Shown here: positions 1-8,901 of the stretch, piece after piece
Numbering within the stretch: the first letter of the stretch is position 1
How the letters are laid out: each line of letters opens with the position of its first letter
NCBI GenBank assembly: GCA_013215105.1
Contig: JABSPL010000208.1
Coordinates: 1-64,000, forward strand
DNA: 64,000 nt
From: Flavobacteriaceae bacterium
GTDB taxonomy: Bacteria; Bacteroidota; Bacteroidia; Flavobacteriales; Flavobacteriaceae
Direction of reading: 5' to 3'
The notes under the pieces: generated by a model
What the model saw: only the letters and a program-made list of their open reading frames with translations
Database searches by the model: none
Told to the model about the DNA's origin: nothing
Translations under genes and position numbers: made by a program

Positions 1-227
1 AATGCTTTCTGAAGATTGAATTTACTCTTAATAATATTTTTAGAATAAAATATTACGTAAGGAGATATAATATTTGGAATTATGCCGAAATCTAAAATTT
101 AGATAAGTTAATTCTGTTAGTTTCTCAGCAAACCCTACTTAGTGCAAACAATGAGAAATTATTAATATTCCCTCACGACCTAGATAATCAGAGTGTTTTT
201 TCAGTTCAATATACTGACTCAAAACAT

Positions 228-2024
228 TTGATTAATACGGTGTACAACTGGACTCTTCCAGAAGGAGCAACTAGTGTACCTATTTCAGGAACTACTTTCG
301 ATTTTAATTATGACAATGAAATAACTGTTACTTTCTATGATGGTACTAGCAAAACTTATGCCATAGTTTATGAATACAAAGGTATCTTAGATATAAATGT
401 ATCAGAAAAGTACTTAATATCTAAAGAAAACAACACTTTTACACTTAATTATAATGCAGTTAACATGTATGAATTAAATAAAGTTTTATTAGAATTTAAT
501 TTACCAATAGAGTCTTATAGTAATATAGAAACGGGAGAATCTATAAACTTATTAAATAAAAAAGCTCAAATAGAGGTTGTTTTTGCCGATAGCACTACTA
601 CCACTTATACTATAATTTCAGAATGTAATCAAAACGATGAAGCTTCTATAACTAGTTTTATGTTTTTAGGATTACCTGTAGGTATTCAAGACGATATAGT
701 GATAGATTTGGATACAGATATTAATATTTCTAATTCTATAGCAACTATAACTATATCTGATGGGGCTAGTATATATCCTAATCCTAATAACACTCTATTT
801 ACTGCAGGAGTACAACAAGATTTTACAATAACCAATAAAGCTAAAACTTATAGTAAAACATATAGTGTAACAGTTAATCTTCCTAATCCAGAGCAAGGAA
901 GTAAAGTTTCTTTTGAATATGGCCAATGGGTTTTAAACAGCCAAGGAAAACACATAGGTATATGGACTGTAGAAGATTTGCAATCTATCAACAATAACCT
1001 ATCGTCTGACTATGTTCTTATGAACGATATTGATTTAGAAAGTAACTCTAGTTATAGAAATTTTTCTGAAGGAGACAATATTGAATTTACACCTATAGGT
1101 ACACAAAATCATAGTTTTAAAGGTAATTTTGATGGTAACAATAAAAGTATTTATAATCTTTTTATAAACAGAGATGATAATGAAGATACTGGTTTGTTTG
1201 GTAATATTAAAAACTCTGAAATAAAAAACTTATCCATAGTTAACTGCAATATAATAGGGGGAGATTACACTGGAGGACTTATAGGTTATAGTAAATCTAA
1301 TAGTTCAATTATCAACTGTAGTGTTACTGGTAATATCGAAGGTTCATCAGGAACAGGAGGACTTATAGGTGCTACACGATCTAACACTAGTACCATAAAC
1401 TGTTACACTATAGCTTCGGTAAGCGGTCAGTACTATTACACAGGAGGTCTTATAGGCATAAGTCAGTCTTCGTCGAGTGTAAGTAATAGCTATAGTAGTG
1501 GTACCGTATATAGTTATAACAAATACACAGGAGGATTGATAGGAGGTAATTATAATTCTAAAGTAAAAAATTCATATTCTACTTCTGACGTTATCAGCAC
1601 TGATAAACACACAGGAGGTCTAGTAGGAGAAAACTATAATTCGAGTATACAATTTTGTTACGCTACAGGTAATATTAAAGGTAATGATATTGTCGGAGGC
1701 CTAGTAGGAGGTAACTATAATTATTCTAAGATAAAAAACTCAATAGCCTACAACAGCTCTATAACTGCTGATTCGGTAATTGGAAAGGTGACTGCTATTA
1801 ACACAGCTCACTTAGATGATAATTACGCAAAAGAATCTATGAATATAAATGTATCATCTTCTAGCAACTACGAAGAGGAAGGAGATAATGGAGAAAGCAT
1901 ATCTAGCATGAATAATAGTAATTCGGAATATATGGAAGATTGGAATTTTGATACCGTATGGGAAATAATGCCTAACTCTAACAGACCTACATTAAAAAAT
2001 ACAGGAAATGATAATGGTCTTTAA
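228..2024 (+). CDS. GLUG-repeat surface protein with Ig-like repeats; 5' end probably broken
   Basis: The middle and C-terminal parts carry at least five GLUG-type repeats (GGLIG or GGLVG followed about 12 residues later by NCYS or NSYS-like strands; roughly residues 345-510), a family found on bacterial surface proteins. The N-terminal 220 residues hold Ig-like repeats of about 80-90 residues ending in patterns such as TVTFYDGTSKTYAI. The coordinates use TTG at 228, the first usual start codon, but this cuts one repeat in half. The same frame is open from 96, just after a TAA at 93-95, and residues encoded from 96 complete that repeat. No ATG and no signal peptide are visible. The gene is therefore likely truncated, carries a nonsense mutation or uses an unusual start. 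No T9SS domain is seen at the C-terminus. Function beyond surface adhesion or binding is unknown. Confidence 0.7.
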   Translation: MINTVYNWTLPEGATSVPISGTTFDFNYDNEITVTFYDGTSKTYAIVYEYKGILDINVSEKYLISKENNTFTLNYNAVNMYELNKVLLEFNLPIESYSNIETGESINLLNKKAQIEVVFADSTTTTYTIISECNQNDEASITSFMFLGLPVGIQDDIVIDLDTDINISNSIATITISDGASIYPNPNNTLFTAGVQQDFTITNKAKTYSKTYSVTVNLPNPEQGSKVSFEYGQWVLNSQGKHIGIWTVEDLQSINNNLSSDYVLMNDIDLESNSSYRNFSEGDNIEFTPIGTQNHSFKGNFDGNNKSIYNLFINRDDNEDTGLFGNIKNSEIKNLSIVNCNIIGGDYTGGLIGYSKSNSSIINCSVTGNIEGSSGTGGLIGATRSNTSTINCYTIASVSGQYYYTGGLIGISQSSSSVSNSYSSGTVYSYNKYTGGLIGGNYNSKVKNSYSTSDVISTDKHTGGLVGENYNSSIQFCYATGNIKGNDIVGGLVGGNYNYSKIKNSIAYNSSITADSVIGKVTAINTAHLDDNYAKESMNINVSSSSNYEEEGDNGESISSMNNSNSEYMEDWNFDTVWEIMPNSNRPTLKNTGNDNGL

Positions 2025-2044
2025 AAACTGTTGATAATATATAA

Positions 2045-2080
2045 TAAAAAAGAGCTTCCTGTTACAGAAGCTCTTTTTTA
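2045..2080. terminator. Bidirectional intrinsic terminator
   Basis: GAGCTTC (2052-2058) pairs with GAAGCTC (2067-2073), flanked by an A run before and a T run after. It lies between the ends of two convergent genes and can serve both strands. Confidence 0.85.
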
Positions 2081-3109
2081 TTATATATATTTTACTTCTA
2101 TATTTGAGTTTTCTTCATAGGATTTATATATAATTTCATATACTTTAGTTTCTCTATTATAGAATTCCAATGGGATAAAATAAGATGTAAATCTTGCTGA
2201 AGGCTGTAGATTACTAACCGAATCATAAACAGAAGAGAAAAACATATAGTATTGTTTAGGTAACTCGTCCAATGATAGTAAACTTAACTCCATAGGTAAT
2301 TCGGTTTTCATATAAGTCCAGCCTAAGTTTTCTATATCTTTGGCTGTGACACCTCTTTCATGCCTATGAGGGAAATACAAGACATCTTTACCCGATAGAT
2401 CTTTACTCATGGTTTTAAGCATATGTCTATAGTCATTCATATCTTTGAATATCTCAAGAGCATTAAACCCTATAAAGACCACTTTATTATTATTTAATTT
2501 AGAATTCTCAAACCTTTGTTTCAGGTATTCTAAATTGTTTTTTTGTAATATTAAATGCTTGTATTTTGATGTCTTTTTGTCGTGAAATAATGTAAAAAAA
2601 CTGACCCTACCTTGCTTGTCGTATTTAAGGTTTGAGCTTAGTCTTACTGCTTTTAGAAATGTTTTAACAGAAGACTTAGCCAAACTAACAGGTTTTCCTT
2701 TTAGTTTTTCGAATATTCTATAAGAAGAATTACCTTCGTCTAAAAACACTTGATTATCACTTATTTTATTAGCTATGGCAAGCTGTATACCGTTCCATAT
2801 TTCACCTATTACAACTTTATCGTATTTTTTATTCTCTAATTTCGATGTTAGTTTTTTTAAATCATAGTAAAATTTAAGTTTATTATGAAAATTAAAAAGA
2901 CCATTCAAATTGGAGTGAAACATAGTTAATGGCTCTTTTGAAAAATTCAAATTAGCATACGTCTCTAAAAGTAATTTATGCCCTTTTTCATTTCTAGATA
3001 TGGAATTAAGTATAATATCGTAATCATCATTGCTATTTATACATGAGTGTATATACTCACGAGCATTTATTATTTGTAATTGATTACTTACAATTATAAG
3101 AGTTTTCAT
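2081..3109 (-). CDS. Putative sialyltransferase-like glycosyltransferase
   Basis: A 342-residue cytosolic protein, last gene of a five-gene glycosyltransferase run. The N-terminus MKTLIIVSNQLQIINAREYI resembles the 'nucleotide-sugar B-type' fold start of GT52 and polysialyltransferase-like enzymes. A central VFLDEGNSSY block matches the acidic D-[DE]-G motif of those families, and VLYFPHRHE near residue 245 resembles their P-H-x-x-E segment. These similarities are from memory and short, so the donor sugar is not established; sialic acid or a related nonulosonate is possible. No nonulosonate synthesis genes are in the window. The start codon is 6 bases below the 3' end of the upstream GT4 gene, so the two are surely co-transcribed. 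Alternative: an unrelated GT-B enzyme of capsule or LOS synthesis. Confidence 0.5.
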   Translation of the reverse strand: MKTLIIVSNQLQIINAREYIHSCINSNDDYDIILNSISRNEKGHKLLLETYANLNFSKEPLTMFHSNLNGLFNFHNKLKFYYDLKKLTSKLENKKYDKVVIGEIWNGIQLAIANKISDNQVFLDEGNSSYRIFEKLKGKPVSLAKSSVKTFLKAVRLSSNLKYDKQGRVSFFTLFHDKKTSKYKHLILQKNNLEYLKQRFENSKLNNNKVVFIGFNALEIFKDMNDYRHMLKTMSKDLSGKDVLYFPHRHERGVTAKDIENLGWTYMKTELPMELSLLSLDELPKQYYMFFSSVYDSVSNLQPSARFTSYFIPLEFYNRETKVYEIIYKSYEENSNIEVKYI

Positions 3110-3115
3110 GTTTAT

Positions 3116-4186
3116 TTAAAGTCTTTTATACAATTCATCATATTCTCTAGCCATTTCTTTGTAATGAAACTTAACAACGTCTTTAACCCCTTGCTCAGAC
3201 AGTCTATTTCTTAGTTTTTCATCACTGTATAATTCTATTATAGCATCTGTAAAACCCTTATAGTCTCCAGACTCTATCAACAAGCCATTACTGTTATGTT
3301 TAACTATCTCTGGAATCCCTCCTACATTACTCGCTATAACAGGTAAACTAACACTCTGAGCATCTAGTATAGAGGTTCCTAACCCTTCCGATTTAGCAGG
3401 CAATATAAATACATCGAACATTTTTAAATAGTCTCCAACATTGTTTTTATGCCCTAATAAATGAAAGTTTTTTTGTAAACCTCTTTTAGTTATCTCTACT
3501 TTTATCTTGTCAAACAATTTACCATCGCCCAATGAAACTAGGTGTATATTAGAGTATTTATCTTTTAAACCACACATTATCTCTATAAGAGTATCGTAGC
3601 CCTTACCCCAGGTGAATGCCCCTACAATGCCTAATACAAACGAATCATTAGGTATACCTATTTTTTCTTTAGAAATAGCCTTGCTGTTTTCGAATTTATG
3701 AATATCTATTCTACTGTGTATAATTTCTATATCTACTAATTTACTTTGTTCTAACACATCAGAAACTCCTTTAGAAATACAAACAATCTTATCTAAAGCA
3801 GTTGACCTATACTTGTAGTTAGTTATTACATTGTTTTTTAAAGGTATTCCTACCCTTCTTGTAAGTACTAATTTTATATTAGGTATAAACCACTTAACCA
3901 TATGTCCTAACATAAGGGCATGAGAAGAGTGAAGATGTAAAACATCTATTTTATATTTCTTACATTCTTTAGCTATTTTATTGGCTGAACTTAAATCGAA
4001 TTGAGACTTGAATTTCAATGAAACACAAGGCAGTTTTTCTTCTTTAAGTTTATCTTCTAGAGGAGCATCTTTTCTACAGAAAACAACACTATTAATACCT
4101 AGTTCAACTAAGCCCTTATGAAGCATATAAACTTGATTTTCTCCTCCTCTCCAACCTTTCTCGGTATTTAAATGTGCTATATTCAT
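3116..4186 (-). CDS. Glycosyltransferase family 4 (GT-B)
   Basis: A 356-residue protein with the two Rossmann-like halves of GT4 enzymes. The N-terminal acceptor domain has the glycine loop GWRGGENQVYML (residues about 11-22). The C-terminal donor domain has LGIVGAFTWGKGYDTLI and the E-x7-E/D-like block EGLGTSILDAQSVSLPVIAS, which binds the nucleotide sugar. It probably adds one sugar to LOS core or O-antigen on the cytosolic side of the inner membrane. It overlaps the upstream GT9 gene by 4 bases (ATGA type), which indicates translational coupling. The specific sugar cannot be read from the sequence. Confidence 0.88.
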   Translation of the reverse strand: MNIAHLNTEKGWRGGENQVYMLHKGLVELGINSVVFCRKDAPLEDKLKEEKLPCVSLKFKSQFDLSSANKIAKECKKYKIDVLHLHSSHALMLGHMVKWFIPNIKLVLTRRVGIPLKNNVITNYKYRSTALDKIVCISKGVSDVLEQSKLVDIEIIHSRIDIHKFENSKAISKEKIGIPNDSFVLGIVGAFTWGKGYDTLIEIMCGLKDKYSNIHLVSLGDGKLFDKIKVEITKRGLQKNFHLLGHKNNVGDYLKMFDVFILPAKSEGLGTSILDAQSVSLPVIASNVGGIPEIVKHNSNGLLIESGDYKGFTDAIIELYSDEKLRNRLSEQGVKDVVKFHYKEMAREYDELYKRL

Positions 4187-5079
4187 TGGTTGGTTGTTAG
4201 GGTTATGACGCTATTGGTAATGTCAATTGTTTTTATATCGTTTATAGTATTTCCGTAAAGTACTTTTATATTACTATCGTTACCTGTCCACTCTTCATGA
4301 AAATAAGCAGATTCTCTCGAAAACAAGCAGACTCTATTTATATTGTATATATGAGCAAAGTGCGAAGGACCACAATCGTTAGCTATTACACAAGACGTGT
4401 TTGAAATTATCTCTTGTTCATCCTTCAGACTATTATCTAAGTGAATCGTGAAACCTGAAGCGTTGTTTTTAAGATACTCTATATCTTCATCCATACCCTT
4501 CCCTGGTAAAAATTCTACGGTATAACCCTTCTCTTTTAATAGATTTGCTACTTCAATATATTTTCCTAAAGAATATAATTTGATATCGTTAGACCCAGCT
4601 GGTATTATTACTACTCTATCAGTTTTTTTATTATTTATTTCAGAATAAAACTCAGAAATATTAAGTTTATCATCTATTAGTTTAACATAATTATTACCTA
4701 CATATGTCTTATCATTATAAGTCACTGGTTTATATTTCAAAAAGTAATTACCTTTACGATAGATGGATTTTTTGATACTTGCCTTAAGTAATATTAGATA
4801 TAGATCTATTTTTACAGAACTAGGTCTTAGGTTATATATCTGATCAGGATTAAATCGTTTTATTTTATCGAAAACACCCTTCCAGCTATAGCCCTTGTAG
4901 TTTATATAAGACGCTTCATCTAATAAATCTAACTTTTTTAAAAAAAAAGATGACTTATCATTAGGACTCACACATAAAATATCAACACCTTTATTTCTTT
5001 TAAGTATTTCTAACATTGGAACTATACTTATTTGGTGTCCCAAAAAAGGTTTATTGGGTAAAAACACTAGTATCTTCAT
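4183..5079 (-). CDS. Glycosyltransferase family 9 (heptosyltransferase-like)
   Basis: A 298-residue protein of the ADP-heptose:LPS heptosyltransferase family. The C-terminal half shows the nucleotide-sugar site VVIIPAGSNDIKLYS and the motif VIANDCGPSHFAHIY, equivalent to the family's 'NDTGPxHLA'. It starts within the last bases of the GT2 gene and overlaps the GT4 gene by 4 bases. GT9 proteins normally transfer heptose or a related sugar to the LPS inner core, which fits the cluster. The coding strand contains T9 followed by A6 near codons 46-52 (plus-strand T6A9 at 4934-4948), a run that could slip; the frame is intact here. Confidence 0.85.
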   Translation of the reverse strand: MKILVFLPNKPFLGHQISIVPMLEILKRNKGVDILCVSPNDKSSFFLKKLDLLDEASYINYKGYSWKGVFDKIKRFNPDQIYNLRPSSVKIDLYLILLKASIKKSIYRKGNYFLKYKPVTYNDKTYVGNNYVKLIDDKLNISEFYSEINNKKTDRVVIIPAGSNDIKLYSLGKYIEVANLLKEKGYTVEFLPGKGMDEDIEYLKNNASGFTIHLDNSLKDEQEIISNTSCVIANDCGPSHFAHIYNINRVCLFSRESAYFHEEWTGNDSNIKVLYGNTINDIKTIDITNSVITLTTNQ

Positions 5080-5849
5080 TTTTTATTCTCTTTATTTACT
5101 TCATTATTCATAAACCATAACTTCGAGTATTTGATAAATACATAATACGAAGTATTAATTGCTATTATAAGACCTATTTTACCATCCATAAAACCTAGTT
5201 TTATAATATAAGTCTTAAAAAACCTAAACATAGCCCTCATTAAAGCTCCAAATATACTAACTTTTACGCCCTTTTTATATTTTTCTTCAGCAGATATTGA
5301 AGTGAAGTTATTCATTGTATTCATTCTGCTTTCTAAGTCTATTACCGAATAGTGTAACAAATCACCCTTTAACTTCTTTACCTTTTCATCTCCTTTAAGT
5401 ATTACCGTGTCATGAGGATTTTCTCCTCCCCATTGACCATGGTCTTTGTTCCAAATTCTGATCTTAGCATCAGGGTACCAACCTCCATACTTGATCCATT
5501 TACCACAATATTTGTTAAGCCTATTGTAGTTATAAGCTTTCCCTGGGTTAGATTCTTTTTTGATTTTTAGAACAGATTTTATCAATTCCGAACTCATAAC
5601 TTCATCAGCATCTATAGACAAAATATAGTTATAAGAAGCTAAACTAACTCCATAATTCTTTTGTTGTATATGCCCTTCAAACTTGTTTTTTACAAATTTT
5701 AAATCGTATTTAGAACATATTTGTTCTGTTTTATCTGTAGAATATGAATCTATCACCAATATTTCGTCAGCAATAGACTTTAGTGAATCAAGACAGGTAC
5801 TAATGTTTTTTTCCTCGTTGTAGGTTATTATTACAGCCGATATTTTCAT
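5076..5849 (-). CDS. Glycosyltransferase family 2, LOS-core type (WaaE/KdtX-like)
   Basis: A 257-residue GT-A enzyme. AVIITYNEEKNISTCLDSL opens the nucleotide-binding fold, ILVIDSYSTDKT gives the first acidic motif, and YILSIDADE supplies the DxD metal site near residue 95. The block RIWNKDHGQWGG and following NPHDTV match WaaE/KdtX-type LPS-core glucosyltransferases. One or two hydrophobic helices near the C-terminus (LGFMDGKIGLIIAINTSYYV) suggest membrane association. It is coupled to the GT9 gene by a 4-base overlap and lies 4 bases below the next GT gene. Confidence 0.85.
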   Translation of the reverse strand: MKISAVIITYNEEKNISTCLDSLKSIADEILVIDSYSTDKTEQICSKYDLKFVKNKFEGHIQQKNYGVSLASYNYILSIDADEVMSSELIKSVLKIKKESNPGKAYNYNRLNKYCGKWIKYGGWYPDAKIRIWNKDHGQWGGENPHDTVILKGDEKVKKLKGDLLHYSVIDLESRMNTMNNFTSISAEEKYKKGVKVSIFGALMRAMFRFFKTYIIKLGFMDGKIGLIIAINTSYYVFIKYSKLWFMNNEVNKENKK

Positions 5850-5853
5850 GCAA

Positions 5854-6804
5854 TTACTTTTTCAATAGTATATAATTTTTAAATCCCCCGATCATTCTTC
5901 CTCCTAGTATTTTTTGTTCTATCCAAGTTACTATCTTGTATTTAATCTTTTCATGTTTGGTTTTAGGTCTGTTTGCAGGGTAAGCTCCATCTTGTCTTAA
6001 TTTGTCTTGCCAGTTCATCTGAGATATCCATTCATCCATCAATTTAGGATGTGTTCCTTCAAATATTTCAGCATATTTTAAAGGTCCATAATCAAACTCA
6101 TCAGACTGACTATCGTATATCTCGTTGGCTTTTTTCTTTCCGATATATACCGAACTAAAGGCTCTTTTCTTTTTCTGCATATAGCTAGGAGGTCTTACCC
6201 ATCCATAATGATAAACATATGCATCTATAAGCGCACATTTCAGCTTATAAGTACCCTCTTCTTGCTTATGGTTTACACCATCAAAATTAGGTATTCTTCT
6301 GAAAGATTGAGCATCTCTCCAAGAGTGTATGTCCTTCTGATTCTTTACAAGTCTTATTTCTTTAGGATACCAACTATGAGTCAAATTATAATGGTTATAA
6401 TCTCCCCAAAAATGTATGTATTTGAACAATAAAGCTTCTATATCTTCATCGTCTACTAGCTCTTCACATCTGCTTTTTATAACAGGAAGATACTTTTCAT
6501 GTATAACTTCGTCGGCTTGTATATAAAAAAGCCAATCACCTTTACAATGCGATTTCGCAAAATCAGTTTGTTGAGCATAAACAGTACCACCTTGATATTT
6601 ATCGGTATCCCAAACGGTGTCTATTATTCTTATTTTATCAGAACCTATACTTTCTATAATTTCTCGGGTATCATCATCATCGTCACAATCTCCCAAGGCA
6701 ATAATAAACTCATCGCAGATAGGTAATATAGATTCTATAGAAGCTTTTATAGGATAATAAAGCTTAGATACATTCTTTACCATAGTAAAGCCGCTTATCT
6801 TCAT
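5854..6804 (-). CDS. Glycosyltransferase, GT2-like (GT-A fold)
   Basis: A 316-residue protein and the first gene of the glycosyltransferase run. It opens with ISGFTMVKNVSKLYYPIKAS, then FIIALGDCDDDDDT (acidic nucleotide-sugar loop) and GDWLFYIQADEVIHE, whose ADE corresponds to the DxD-like metal site (about residue 108). Family members of this size occur in Bacteroidota polysaccharide and LOS clusters. The donor and acceptor are unknown. The upstream gap to gpsA is only 43 bases and shows no clear TAnnTTTG element, so the glycosyltransferases may be read from the gpsA promoter. Confidence 0.75.
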   Translation of the reverse strand: MKISGFTMVKNVSKLYYPIKASIESILPICDEFIIALGDCDDDDDTREIIESIGSDKIRIIDTVWDTDKYQGGTVYAQQTDFAKSHCKGDWLFYIQADEVIHEKYLPVIKSRCEELVDDEDIEALLFKYIHFWGDYNHYNLTHSWYPKEIRLVKNQKDIHSWRDAQSFRRIPNFDGVNHKQEEGTYKLKCALIDAYVYHYGWVRPPSYMQKKKRAFSSVYIGKKKANEIYDSQSDEFDYGPLKYAEIFEGTHPKLMDEWISQMNWQDKLRQDGAYPANRPKTKHEKIKYKIVTWIEQKILGGRMIGGFKNYILLKK

Positions 6805-6847
6805 ATTGTTTTTTTAAGAACTAAAATTAGTATTTTTATTTATATTT

Positions 6848-7843
6848 CTAATCTAAATAAGTAGTTAATTTCTTAAAAACTTTTCTAGCATCTTTATCAT
6901 TGTATAAAATATCATAAACGGCATCAATTATAGGCGTTTTAGCTCCATTACGTTGATTTATTTTATAAGCACTATTAGTAGCATAGTAACCTTCGGCAAC
7001 CATAGTCATCTCTACTTTAGCTGCTCTTACGGTATAACCTTTACCTATCATATTTCCAAAAGTCCTGTTACGGCTAAACAAAGAGTAACCCGTAACCAAT
7101 AAATCGCCCAAATATGCGGAATTATTGATATTTCTCTTCATTTTATGAACCTTCTTTATATACCTTTTCATCTCTCTAATAGCATTAGACATAATTACAG
7201 ACTGAAAGTTATCTCCATAACCAAGCCCATGTGCTATACCCGCAGCTATTGCATATATATTCTTAAGCATAGCAGCATATTCTGTACCTATTATATCGTC
7301 CGATATTTTTATTCTTATAAAGAAACTTTTAAGATATTTAGCTAGTAATTCGGCATTAGCTTCTTCTTGACAAGCCAGAGTTAGATACGATAAACGCTCC
7401 ATAGCAACCTCTTCGGCATGACAAGGTCCTGTTATAACTCCTATGTTTTCAAAAGGAACGTCGTAAGTTTCGTGCAAATATTCTCCTACTATAAGCCCAG
7501 AATTAGGCTCTATACCTTTAATTGCCGAAAAAACTATCTTATCTTTTATAGGAACAGTCATATTCTTAAGTTCTGAACTCAAAAACGCTGAAGGGATAGC
7601 AAATATAACCAAATCGGCACCTTCTACAGCTTCGTTTATACTACTCGTTAACATTAGCTTGTCAGTTTCTAACTGAGCCGAACTAAGATAGTTAGGATTG
7701 TGCTGATGTTCTTTTATATGTGCTATAGAATTGTCGTTACGCATATACCAGCTTACTTTGTCTAGGTTGTGACATAGCATTTTGACTATTGCTGTAGCCC
7801 AACTACCACCTCCTATAACTGATACTTTTATATTTTCGCTCAT
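6848..7843 (-). CDS. gpsA: NAD(P)H-dependent glycerol-3-phosphate dehydrogenase
   Basis: Reduces dihydroxyacetone phosphate to sn-glycerol-3-phosphate, the backbone of phospholipids. The Rossmann glycine loop VSVIGGGSWATAIVKML is at the N-terminus; AIKGIEP and VITGPCHAEEVA are the family substrate and hinge motifs, and EYAAMLKNIYAIAAGIAHG contains the catalytic lysine region. I place the start at the ATG at 7843 rather than at an in-frame start at 7870. The latter would add nine residues without homology and would overlap a TAnnTTTG promoter element at 7868-7875. Length (331 aa) is normal for the family. It is followed after 43 bases by the glycosyltransferase run. Confidence 0.95.
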   Translation of the reverse strand: MSENIKVSVIGGGSWATAIVKMLCHNLDKVSWYMRNDNSIAHIKEHQHNPNYLSSAQLETDKLMLTSSINEAVEGADLVIFAIPSAFLSSELKNMTVPIKDKIVFSAIKGIEPNSGLIVGEYLHETYDVPFENIGVITGPCHAEEVAMERLSYLTLACQEEANAELLAKYLKSFFIRIKISDDIIGTEYAAMLKNIYAIAAGIAHGLGYGDNFQSVIMSNAIREMKRYIKKVHKMKRNINNSAYLGDLLVTGYSLFSRNRTFGNMIGKGYTVRAAKVEMTMVAEGYYATNSAYKINQRNGAKTPIIDAVYDILYNDKDARKVFKKLTTYLD

Positions 7844-7867
7844 TTGTTTATTATAAATAATAGAAAA

Positions 7868-7875
7868 CAAAAATA
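7868..7875 (-). promoter_or_regulatory. Candidate -7 element for gpsA
   Basis: TATTTTTG on the minus strand fits the Bacteroidota TAnnTTTG -7 consensus and ends 24 bases before the gpsA ATG at 7843. No clear TTG is seen 19-21 bases further upstream. Confidence 0.5.
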
Positions 7876-8121
7876 AGCTTTTTTTTTAAACATTGAAAAG
7901 TTATATTTTTTTATAGTAATATGGTTATTGTTACGGCTAAATAAAGCTGGAAAAGATAAATATATGTTAATATGAATCTTGTTTAATCTAATCAATATAT
8001 TGTATTTTAGACGATTGACACTTGTGTCGTACTATTAATTAATCATATAGACTATATACTCTCTTTTATATAAAGAAATATATCATTAGATTTACTGAAA
8101 TTAACTTTATCATAAAAACAT

Positions 8122-8889
8122 ATGAAAATAATATCATACAATGTAAATGGAATAAGAGCAGCTATTAAAAAAGGCTTCTTGGAATGGTTAGTCGATGAAT
8201 CACCCGATATTATATGTTTACAAGAAACTAAAGCTAATAAAGAACAATTGGATTTGGATTTGTTCAAACAAGCAGGTTACGGATATAATTATTGGTTTTC
8301 GGCTCAGAAAAAAGGATATAGTGGAGTTGCTGTGTTGTGTAAAAAAGAACCGAAGCATATAGAATATGGCACAGGTATAGAGTCTATGGATTTTGAAGGA
8401 AGGAATATAAGAGTCGATTATGATGATATTTCGGTTATGAGTTTGTACCTGCCTTCGGGAACTAACTCAGACAGACTTTCTTTTAAATATGAATATATGG
8501 ATTTGTTTTTGGACTATATAACCGAGTTAAAAAAATCTGTTCCTAACTTAGTTATAACAGGTGATTTTAATATTTGTCGTACCGAAATAGATATTCATAA
8601 TCCTAAAACTAACAAAAACACCTCTGGATTTTTACCAGAAGAAAGAGCCTGGTTAGCTACGTTTATAGACTCTGGTTTTGTAGATAGTTTGAGACATATC
8701 AACAAAGAACCTCATGTTTATAGTTGGTGGAGTTACAGAGCAAATGCCCGAAATAACAATAAAGGATGGAGAATAGACTATCAGATGGTCAATGGGCATA
8801 TGATAGAGCAGATAGAAAATGCAGGAGTTTTACCTCAAGCAAAACATTCGGACCATTGTCCTACAGTATTAGAAATAAAAACTAAATAA
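8122..8889 (+). CDS. xth: Exodeoxyribonuclease III (AP endonuclease)
   Basis: A 255-residue ExoIII/APE enzyme that cuts DNA 5' of abasic sites and removes 3' blocks in base-excision repair. All family motifs are present: NVNGIRAAIKKGF, the metal-binding LQETKA, GYSGVAVL, catalytic GDFNICRTEIDIHNP, SWWSYRANARNNNKGWRIDY and the C-terminal HSDHCP. It is cytosolic. The start ATG at 8122 follows an A-rich stretch and is the only ATG giving the conserved MKIISYNVNG opening. It is 12 bases upstream of the OmpA-type gene, so they may share a transcript although their functions are unrelated. Confidence 0.96.
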   Translation: MKIISYNVNGIRAAIKKGFLEWLVDESPDIICLQETKANKEQLDLDLFKQAGYGYNYWFSAQKKGYSGVAVLCKKEPKHIEYGTGIESMDFEGRNIRVDYDDISVMSLYLPSGTNSDRLSFKYEYMDLFLDYITELKKSVPNLVITGDFNICRTEIDIHNPKTNKNTSGFLPEERAWLATFIDSGFVDSLRHINKEPHVYSWWSYRANARNNNKGWRIDYQMVNGHMIEQIENAGVLPQAKHSDHCPTVLEIKTK

Positions 8890-8901
8890 TAAATATAAAT
8901 T

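Noticed and set aside
60-80. TAATATTTG before the first gene as a promoter
   Set aside because: It is one base out of register with TAnnTTTG, and no coding start follows.
1240-1760. Regular repeat in DNA resembling a short tandem array
   Set aside because: The periodic GGAGGACTTATAGG-like stretches encode the GLUG protein repeats; spacing is variable and there are no CRISPR-like constant repeats.
6208-6726. Two open frames on the plus strand opposite the first glycosyltransferase
   Set aside because: They are shadows of a clear GT2-like gene on the other strand, and their products are low-complexity.
2081-7843. Prophage or mobile island
   Set aside because: No integrase, att repeats, tRNA or transposase; base composition looks like the rest of the window.
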